The notes below the pieces were generated by a model. That model saw only the letters and a list, made by a program, of their open reading frames with translations. It made no database searches and was not told the DNA's origin. From positions 372,001 through 436,000 of the forward strand of contig NZ_JAGOPN010000001.1 in assembly GCF_017991995.1 (NCBI RefSeq): a stretch of DNA of 64,000 bases. Direction: 5' to 3'. Numbering within the stretch: position 1 is the stretch's first letter; the number at the start of each line of letters is the position of its first letter. This document shows, piece after piece, positions 53,858-64,000 of the stretch. Made by a program: the position numbers and the translations under genes. The DNA is from Pseudacidovorax sp. (GTDB lineage: Bacteria; Pseudomonadota; Gammaproteobacteria; Burkholderiales; Burkholderiaceae_C).

Positions 53858-53990
53858 GGTTCGGTCGTCCTTCCTCGGCCCAGCATGGGCCTTGCGTGGA
53901 TGGGACTCCAACGCGCCACAGCGCGTTCCCGGCCGACGGGCTGGCTTAAGGCCGGCCTAAGCGAGCCCTTCCCGGCGCGCCGGTGATCGC

Positions 53991-55943
<1,953 letters not shown>

Positions 55944-56134
55944 GGCGTGTTGTCTCCTGCCCGGGCGGCTGGCGTGGCCGCGCGGTTGGGGCGTCTTTTA
56001 GCACCCTTGGCTGTTGCGAAGCTTGCGCCGGCGCATGGAAGCGCGCCGGTCGTTGCCGACCATGCGTCGCTGCAGGTCTGGACGGACGTCGCCCGGGCGC
56101 ACGCCCTGTACGGAGCGCCCGCGAATCCGCGCCC

Positions 56135-56977
56135 TCAGGCCGCGCGAACGTCCGGCGGCACCAGCAGCCCGGCCAGGCGCTCCAGCGTTGGCCCGATTGG
56201 CGCCTCGACCTTCAGCGACAGCAGGCCGTCCGCCCGCGTCAGGCCGAGGTTGAGCGCCGCCACCGGCAAGGCGTGCTCCGCCGCACGCTGCACGAAGCGA
56301 AAGCCCGAATACACCATCAGCGAGGAGCCGACGACCAGCACGCCGTCGGCCGCCTCCAGCGCCGAGTACGCCGCATCGACGCGGGGGCGCGGCACGCTTT
56401 CGCCGAAGAACACCACGTCGGGCTTGAGCAGCCCGCCGCAGACGGGACAGGTCGGGATGTCGAAGCCCGAGAAGTCGCGCAGCTCCAAGTCGGCATCGCC
56501 GTCCGGCGCGGCCCGGGCGTCCAGCGCGGCCCAGCCGGGGTTGAGGCGCAGCAACTCGGCCTGGAAGTCGGCGCGCGGCAGGCGGTGCTCGCAGGCCATG
56601 CAGCGCACGGTGTCGATGCGGCCATGCAGGTCGATGACGTTGCGGCTGCCGGCCGCCTGATGCAAGCCGTCGACGTTCTGGGTCAACAGCTTGGCGACAC
56701 GGCCCTGCGACTCCAGCGCGGCCAGGGCATGGTGCGCCGGCCCCGGCTGCGCATGACCCATGGTTCGCCAGCCGATCATGCTGCGCGCCCAATAGCGCTT
56801 GCGCGTGGCCTCCTCGCCCATGAAGGCCTGGAAGGTGACCGGCGGCGGCCGCTTCCAGTTGCCCTGCGCATCCCGGTAGTCCGGGATGCCGGACTCGGTG
56901 CTGACGCCTGCGCCGGTCAGCACGAACAGGCGCGGATGGCGCTCGGCGAAGGCCAGGAGGTCGGTGTCGGTGGTCAT
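56135..56977 (-). CDS. NAD-dependent protein deacylase, sirtuin
   Basis: 280 residues: LTGAGVSTESGIPDYRDAQG (NAD site), TQNVDGLHQAAGSRNVIDLHGR (catalytic His), two zinc cysteine pairs CMAC and CPVCGG, FGESVP, GSSLMVYSGF. Removes acyl groups from lysines using NAD, perhaps regulating acetyl-CoA or aldehyde metabolism. 191 bp separates it from the activator gene downstream. Confidence 0.93.
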   Translation of the reverse strand: MTTDTDLLAFAERHPRLFVLTGAGVSTESGIPDYRDAQGNWKRPPPVTFQAFMGEEATRKRYWARSMIGWRTMGHAQPGPAHHALAALESQGRVAKLLTQNVDGLHQAAGSRNVIDLHGRIDTVRCMACEHRLPRADFQAELLRLNPGWAALDARAAPDGDADLELRDFSGFDIPTCPVCGGLLKPDVVFFGESVPRPRVDAAYSALEAADGVLVVGSSLMVYSGFRFVQRAAEHALPVAALNLGLTRADGLLSLKVEAPIGPTLERLAGLLVPPDVRAA

Positions 56978-57025
56978 CGGCGCGGGAGCATAGCGGCGGT
57001 GCCGATGTCGCGCCGGCGCGTTGCT

Positions 57026-57060
57026 CCCTCTCCCCTCGTGGGAGAGGGTCGGGGAGAGGA
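57026..57060 (-). repeat. dispersed intergenic repeat, family B, copy 2
   Basis: Inverted copy of the 35-bp unit at 51151-51185 (CCCTCTCCCC-G-ACCCTCTCCC plus ACGAGGGGAGAGGG on the minus strand), 8 bp past the stop of the dioxygenase gene. It could act as a 3'-end hairpin there. Confidence 0.75.
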
Positions 57061-57068
57061 GCTCTTGC

Positions 57069-57899
57069 TCAATGCGCGCCGGGGGCGTCGCCGAAGCGGT
57101 AGCTGGAGACGGTCAGGCCGCCCATGAAGCCGTTCTCGTAGTACACGCGGTGCGCCGCCTCCTGCTCGGCGGCGCCGACGGCCACCATCAGCGGGATCAG
57201 GTGTTCCTCGCGCGGATGCGCGATGCGGGCGGCGGGCGCCGTTTCCCAGCCGATCAAGCCCTGGGCGCGGGCGGCCGGGTCCTGGGCCAGCGTCTGGCCC
57301 AGCCAGTCGTCGAAGGCGCGCGACGGGGCCTGCGCCTGGGGGCCGAAGGCGCGCAGATTGTGGTAGCTCAGCCCGCTGCCGACGATGACCACGTCCTCGT
57401 CGCGCAGCGGCGCCAGCGCGCGGCCCAGCGCCAGGTGCTCGGCCGGGTCCAGGCCCTGGCGCAGCGAGAGCTGGATCACCGGCACGTCCGCGTCCGGGTA
57501 GATGGCCTTCATCGGCGAGAACATGCCGTGGTCGTAGCCGCGTTCGGCATCGATGCCCGACGGCAGGCCGGCCGCCTCGATCAGCGTCTGCACGCGCTGG
57601 GCCAGCGCCGGGTCGCCGGGGGCGTCGTAGCGCACCTGGTAGGTGTGGGCCGGAAAGCCGCCGTAGTCGTAGACCATGGACGGATGCGGATTGGCCTGCA
57701 CCGTGAAGCGCGGGCGCTCCCAGTGGGCGGAGACCATCAGGATCGCGCGCGGCTTGCGGCCGATCTGCCGCGGCATGTCGGCCAGTGCAGCCTCCAGGCG
57801 GGCATAGGTGTCGCCCATCTCCGCCTTCATCCAGGGCCAGGGGCCGCCCCCGTGGGAGATGAAGTAAGTGGGCAGGCGCGGGCTGTTGATCGTGCTCAT
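57069..57899 (-). CDS. DODA-type extradiol aromatic ring-opening dioxygenase (YgiD family)
   Basis: 276 residues. Family motifs: YFISHGGGPW (metal His), MVSAHWE, YDYGGFPAHTYQVRYDAPGDP, RGYDHGMFSPMKAIYPDADVPVIQLSL, VGSGLSYHN, HPREEHLIPLMVAVGA. E. coli YgiD has 4,5-DOPA extradiol dioxygenase activity. The physiological substrate is unknown. Divergent from a LysR gene that probably regulates it; the ATG was chosen where family similarity starts. Confidence 0.92.
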   Translation of the reverse strand: MSTINSPRLPTYFISHGGGPWPWMKAEMGDTYARLEAALADMPRQIGRKPRAILMVSAHWERPRFTVQANPHPSMVYDYGGFPAHTYQVRYDAPGDPALAQRVQTLIEAAGLPSGIDAERGYDHGMFSPMKAIYPDADVPVIQLSLRQGLDPAEHLALGRALAPLRDEDVVIVGSGLSYHNLRAFGPQAQAPSRAFDDWLGQTLAQDPAARAQGLIGWETAPAARIAHPREEHLIPLMVAVGAAEQEAAHRVYYENGFMGGLTVSSYRFGDAPGAH

Positions 57900-58003
57900 G
57901 GCGAAGGGCTCCTGAATCGTGTTGGGATGGACTTTAGATCTTTCGCGGGCCGCAATCGATGGCCGCACAATCAAGGTTCAGTTTCAATCCACGCAATCAA
58001 GAC

Positions 58004-58897
58004 ATGGACCGCCTCACCAGCCTGCGCCTGTTCCGGGAGGTCGTGGAATCGGGCAGCTTCGCCCGCGCGGCCGAGGCCATGGGCCTCTCCGCGCCCATGG
58101 CCAGCCGGCACATCGCCCAGCTGGAACGCAGCCTGGGCGCGCGGCTGCTGCACCGCTCCAGCCGGCACCTGAGCCTGACCGACGCGGGCCGCAGCTGGTA
58201 CGAGCAGAGCAGCCGCGCCCTCGACCTGCTCGACAGCGCCGAGGCCGCGTTGGTGGCCGATGCCGACGCCACGCCGCGTGGTCGCCTGAAGGTGAGCGCG
58301 CCGGTGTGGTTCGCCACCCCGCGCATGGCCCGGCTGCTGGCGGACTACCACGTGCAGTGCCCCGAGGTGCTCGTGGACCTGCACCTGGCCAACCGGCGGG
58401 TGGACCTGGTCGCGGACGGATTCGACCTGGCGCTGCGGGCCACGCAGGAGCCGGCCGCCGCCCTAATCGCGCGGCCCTTGTGCACGGTGGACTTCCACAT
58501 CGTGGCCGCACCCGCCTACCTGGCGGCCCGCGGCACGCCTGCAAAGCCCGAGGACCTGGCAGGCCTGGGCGCCATCGTGCCCAGCTACGTGCAACTCGAA
58601 GGCCGAGTGCTGCGTGCGGCGGACGGGCGTCAGGCCATGCTTCGGCTCACGCCCGTGATGCGCTCGGACGACACCCACCTCACCCGCCATGCGGTGCATG
58701 CCGGCCTGGGCGTCGCCTACCTGCCGGCGTGGTTGGTGGATGAGGACCTGGCCGAGGGACGGCTGGTGGAGCTGCTGCCCGAATGGCGCACGCCGGCCAC
58801 GACGCTGTTCGCCGTGTATGCGAGCCGGCAGTACATGGCGCCGGCGCTGCGCAGCTTCATCGACTTCCTGGCCGTCGCGCTCGGGCCGGCTGGCTGA
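58004..58897 (+). CDS. LysR-family transcriptional regulator
   Basis: 297 residues: N-terminal winged helix (LRLFREVVESGSFARAAEAMGLSAPMASRHIAQLE) and a periplasmic-binding-protein-like effector domain (VDLHLANRRVDLVADGFDLALR). 104 bp separate it from the divergent dioxygenase, the usual arrangement for a LysR regulator and its target. Inducer unknown. Confidence 0.93.
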   Translation: MDRLTSLRLFREVVESGSFARAAEAMGLSAPMASRHIAQLERSLGARLLHRSSRHLSLTDAGRSWYEQSSRALDLLDSAEAALVADADATPRGRLKVSAPVWFATPRMARLLADYHVQCPEVLVDLHLANRRVDLVADGFDLALRATQEPAAALIARPLCTVDFHIVAAPAYLAARGTPAKPEDLAGLGAIVPSYVQLEGRVLRAADGRQAMLRLTPVMRSDDTHLTRHAVHAGLGVAYLPAWLVDEDLAEGRLVELLPEWRTPATTLFAVYASRQYMAPALRSFIDFLAVALGPAG

Positions 58898-59160
58898 ACG
58901 ATCTCGGGCGATGCGGGTTCCGCGCCGCCGCCATGGCCGACACGCGGACCGCCGACAGCGCCGCCGCTGAAGCGCACACGTCCTACAGGCCTGCCCCGGC
59001 GCCCGGCGCAACTTGCAGTCGTGCCAGGTCGAGCACCTCGCGGGAAACGGGATCGGCGACACAGGCGCAGTCTTCCGTGCATTGCGAAGGGGATGCCCGC
59101 CGCGAAGCCAGCAGGCCTGCCGATCCTGACGCCATTCCCCGCGGACGATCGCCGGCACAC
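58898..59160. other. gap between LysR gene and a distant terminator
   Basis: 263 bp with no annotated gene. A minus-strand frame of 50 codons (59135 to 58983, MASGSAGLLAS..., with CTEDCACVADP) has plausible codon use but no confirming family. A small plus-strand RNA ending at the terminator at 59161 is also possible. Confidence 0.3.
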
Positions 59161-59194
59161 AAGGGGCGCCCTGCAGGGGCGCCCCTTCTTTTTG
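59161..59194 (+). terminator. rho-independent terminator
   Basis: Stem AAGGGGCGCC / GGCGCCCCTT around a CTGCAGG loop, followed by CTTTTT. On the plus strand but 263 bp downstream of the LysR stop. Confidence 0.82.
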
Positions 59195-59308
59195 TCCGCG
59201 GCCGGCCATCGCCGGCCGACGCCGCTGCCCTCTTCCGCAAAGCCCTGCTCGTCGTGCCGTCGCTGCACCGCCGGTACAGTGCCGGGCCTCGTTCAGGAGA
59301 CACCGCGC

Positions 59309-61216
59309 TTGCTCTTCCGCTTCTTCGAAAAACTGCTCCAGCCCTATCCGCCCAACGAGCCTTCGCTGCCGCCCAAGGGCTTCTTCGCCTTCCTCTGGTT
59401 CACCACCGACGGCGTGCGCGGCAAGGTGGCGGCGCTAGCCTTCCTCACGGCCATCATGTCGGCCTTCGAGGCGCTGCTCTTCGGCATGCTCGGCCGGCTG
59501 GTGGACTGGCTGTCGGGCATCTCACCCGCACAGCTGTGGGCCGAGCGCGGCGGCGCCCTCACCTGGCTGGCCGTTGCCCTCGCAGCCAGCGTGCTGGTGG
59601 TGGCGCTGCAGACCATCGTCAAGCACCAGGTGCTGGCCATCAACCTGCCGATGCGGCTGCGCTGGAACTTCCACCGGCTGATGCTGGGCCAGAGCATGTC
59701 CTTCTACCAGGACGAGTTCGCCGGCCGCATCACCACCAAGGTGATGCAGACCGCGCTGGCCGTGCGCGACACGCTGTTCGTGATGGCCGACGTGCTGGTG
59801 ACCATGGCCACCTACGTCGCCACCATCGTGGTGCTGGCCGGGGTGTTCGCGGGCGGGCTGATCTGGCCCTTCGTCGTCTGGCTGGTGCTGTACCTGCTGG
59901 CCATGGCGTACTTCGTGCCGCGGCTGGGACGCATCGGCAAGGCGCAGGCGGATGCGCGCTCGGCCATGGTCGGGCGCATCACCGACGCCTACACCAACAT
60001 CGCGACCGTCAAGCTCTTCTCCCACACCCGGCGTGAGGCGCAGTTCGCCCGCGCCGCCATGCAGGACTTTGTCAAGACCGGCTACACGCAGATGCGGCTG
60101 GTGAGCGCCTTCGAGATCGTCAACCACGCCCTGTCGATGCTGCTGGTGGGCGGCATGGCCGGCGTGGGCCTGTGGATGTGGAGCCGTGGTGAGGTGGGCG
60201 TGGGCGCGGTGGCCGCCGCCACCGCCATGGCCCTGCGGCTGCAGGGCATGTCGCACTGGATCATGTGGGAGACCACCAGCCTGTTCGAGGCCGTCGGCAC
60301 CGTGCAGGACGGCATCAACACCCTGAGCCGGCAGCGCACCGTGGTGGATGCGGCCGATGCGAGGCCCCTCGTGGTCGAGCGCGGCGAGGTGCGCTTCGAG
60401 GACGTGAAGTTCAGCTACCGCCCGCCCCTGCTGCCCGGTGCCACGGCGCCCGCCGTGCAGGGCCGCACGGTGATCGACGGGCTGAACCTCACCGTGCGGC
60501 CGGGCGAGAAGATCGGCCTGGTCGGCCGCTCCGGCGCGGGCAAGTCCACGCTGGTGAACCTGCTGCTGCGCTTCCATGACCTGGAAGGCGGCCGCGTGCT
60601 GATCGACGGTCAGGACATCGCCCACGTGACGCAGGATTCGCTGCGTGCGCACATCGGCATGGTCACGCAGGACACCAGCCTGCTGCACCGCTCGCTGTTC
60701 GACAACATCGCCTACGGCCGGCCCGACGCCACCGAAGCCGAGGTGCGCGCCGCCGCCGAGCGGGCCGAGGCCTCCAATTTCGTCGACACGCTCACCGACC
60801 CACAGGGCCGCCACGGCCTGGCGGCGCATGTGGGCGAGCGCGGCGTCAAGCTCAGCGGCGGGCAGCGCCAGCGCATCGCCATCGCGCGGGTGATGCTCAA
60901 GAACGCGCCCATCCTGCTGCTGGACGAGGCCACCAGCGCCCTCGATTCCGAGGTGGAGGCGGCCATCCAGCAGAGCCTGAACCGGCTGATGGAAGGCAAG
61001 ACGGTGATCGCCATCGCCCACCGCCTGTCGACCATCGCGGCCATGGACCGGCTGATCGTGCTCGATGCCGGCCGTGTGGTGGAAGAAGGCTCGCACCGCG
61101 AGCTGCTGGCGCGCGGCGGGCTGTATGCCCGCCTGTGGGCGCACCAGAGCGGCGGCTTCCTGGGCGAGGACTTCGGCGACGAGGCCGAAGCGACGGCAGA
61201 AGCCGCGGCGCGCTGA
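59309..61216 (+). CDS. ABC exporter, fused membrane and ATPase domains
   Basis: 635 residues: six-helix exporter domain (about 25-330) and an ATPase with Walker A GRSGAGKST, Q-loop MVTQDTSLL, signature LSGGQRQR, Walker B ILLLDEATSALD and H-loop IAHRLST. Half-transporter, expected to dimerise; substrate unknown (lipid or drug). TTG start favoured by AGGAG 10 bp upstream; a longer open frame upstream looks non-coding and overlaps the terminator. Confidence 0.88.
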   Translation: MLFRFFEKLLQPYPPNEPSLPPKGFFAFLWFTTDGVRGKVAALAFLTAIMSAFEALLFGMLGRLVDWLSGISPAQLWAERGGALTWLAVALAASVLVVALQTIVKHQVLAINLPMRLRWNFHRLMLGQSMSFYQDEFAGRITTKVMQTALAVRDTLFVMADVLVTMATYVATIVVLAGVFAGGLIWPFVVWLVLYLLAMAYFVPRLGRIGKAQADARSAMVGRITDAYTNIATVKLFSHTRREAQFARAAMQDFVKTGYTQMRLVSAFEIVNHALSMLLVGGMAGVGLWMWSRGEVGVGAVAAATAMALRLQGMSHWIMWETTSLFEAVGTVQDGINTLSRQRTVVDAADARPLVVERGEVRFEDVKFSYRPPLLPGATAPAVQGRTVIDGLNLTVRPGEKIGLVGRSGAGKSTLVNLLLRFHDLEGGRVLIDGQDIAHVTQDSLRAHIGMVTQDTSLLHRSLFDNIAYGRPDATEAEVRAAAERAEASNFVDTLTDPQGRHGLAAHVGERGVKLSGGQRQRIAIARVMLKNAPILLLDEATSALDSEVEAAIQQSLNRLMEGKTVIAIAHRLSTIAAMDRLIVLDAGRVVEEGSHRELLARGGLYARLWAHQSGGFLGEDFGDEAEATAEAAAR

Positions 61217-61291
61217 GGTGCGGCCGGCCGGGGCCGACCGCCCAGCGCGGCTCGCCTGCGACAATCGCGGGTTTTTTCGCTGCGCCGCGCC

Positions 61292-63734
<2,443 letters not shown>

Positions 63735-63769
63735 TCGGCGGACGGGGCTTCCTCGGCCCCATCAAGACG

Positions 63770-63796
63770 AAAGCGGCCTCGTGGGGCCGCTTTTTT
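63770..63796 (+). terminator. rho-independent terminator of argG
   Basis: Stem AAGCGGCC / GGCCGCTT with a TCGTGG loop, followed by TTTTTT, 36 bp past the argG stop codon. Confidence 0.88.
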
Positions 63797-63825
63797 CATG
63801 GATGCGCCACAGGCGCCGGTGCCGC

Positions 63826-64000
63826 TCAGGCGGTGTCGGCTTCCAGCCGGTAGCCGATGCCGCGCAGGGTGCGCACGCCGACGCCACTGTCCACCAGCCG
63901 CTTGCGCAGGCGGGAGACGAAGGCCTCCAGCGCGTTGTCGCTGAGCGGGCCGTCCGCCTCCTCGGCCAGCTTGCGGGCCAGTTCGCGCTTGGCCAACACC
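63826..64000 (-). CDS. OmpR-family response regulator, C-terminal fragment (cut by window edge)
   Basis: Only the last roughly 57 codons are in the window. They read ...LAKRELARKLAEEADGPLS, then NALEAFVSRLRKRLVDSG, then RTLRGIGYRL: the winged helix of OmpR/PhoB-type regulators, including the recognition helix. The 5' end lies beyond 64000. The usual partner is a histidine kinase gene next to it. Confidence 0.85.
   Translation of the reverse strand, partial: VLAKRELARKLAEEADGPLSDNALEAFVSRLRKRLVDSGVGVRTLRGIGYRLEADTA

Overview
The window is GC-rich (high-GC third codon positions throughout) and densely packed with genes. It looks like a chromosomal segment of a betaproteobacterium of the order Burkholderiales, most likely Comamonadaceae. 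The grounds are gene content and order, an AcoD-type aldehyde dehydrogenase, a DUF934 gene next to the sulfite reductase, and two copies of a CCCCCTC-n2-GGGGG intergenic repeat of a type I associate with Comamonadaceae. No tRNA, rRNA, CRISPR array, phage or insertion sequence was seen. The family calls come from reading the proteins; no database search was run.

Layout. 0.1-5.6 kb (minus): assimilatory nitrite reduction, nirB-nirD-formate/nitrite channel-bifunctional protein kinase/phosphatase. 6-8.2 kb: pobA and a divergent AraC regulator. 8.3-8.8 kb: a type IV pilin. 9-11.7 kb (minus): aldehyde dehydrogenase and AdhP-type alcohol dehydrogenase behind a well-formed sigma54 promoter with two upstream dyads. 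12-24.1 kb: a nucleobase/nucleoside module. It holds a cytosine-deaminase-like amidohydrolase, a BMP-type ABC transporter (two permeases, double ATPase, binding protein), a lipoprotein nucleosidase, and upp with the two signature genes of the URC uracil-degradation route (URC4/DUF1688 and a GTP cyclohydrolase II-like URC1). 24.3-28 kb: a large MHYT-PAS hybrid histidine kinase. 28.3-29.6 kb: an MFS transporter.

29.8-36.6 kb (plus): cyoABCD-surf1-regB-regA, mostly overlapping genes, which links a quinol oxidase to a quinone-sensing two-component pair. 36.6-39.9 kb (minus): FecR-like protein, c-heme DUF3365 sensor and Ser/Thr kinase. 40.1-45.8 kb (plus): sulfate assimilation in two transcription units (cysI-DUF934; cysH-cysD-cysN) whose promoters are near copies of each other. 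46-47.4 kb: FdxA and a ferredoxin reductase-like flavoprotein. 47.4-53 kb: TPP riboswitch, cytX, thiD (opposite strand), thiO-thiS-thiG-thiE. 53.1-58.9 kb: DUF2076 protein, AcoR-type sigma54 activator, sirtuin, DODA-type dioxygenase and LysR regulator. 59.3-63.8 kb: ABC exporter, queE-queD, argG. The right edge cuts an OmpR-type response regulator.

The most interesting parts are the URC gene set joined to an uptake operon, the sigma54-controlled aldehyde dehydrogenase with a plausible activator gene in the same window, the duplicated sulfur-regulated promoter, and regBA inside the cyo operon.
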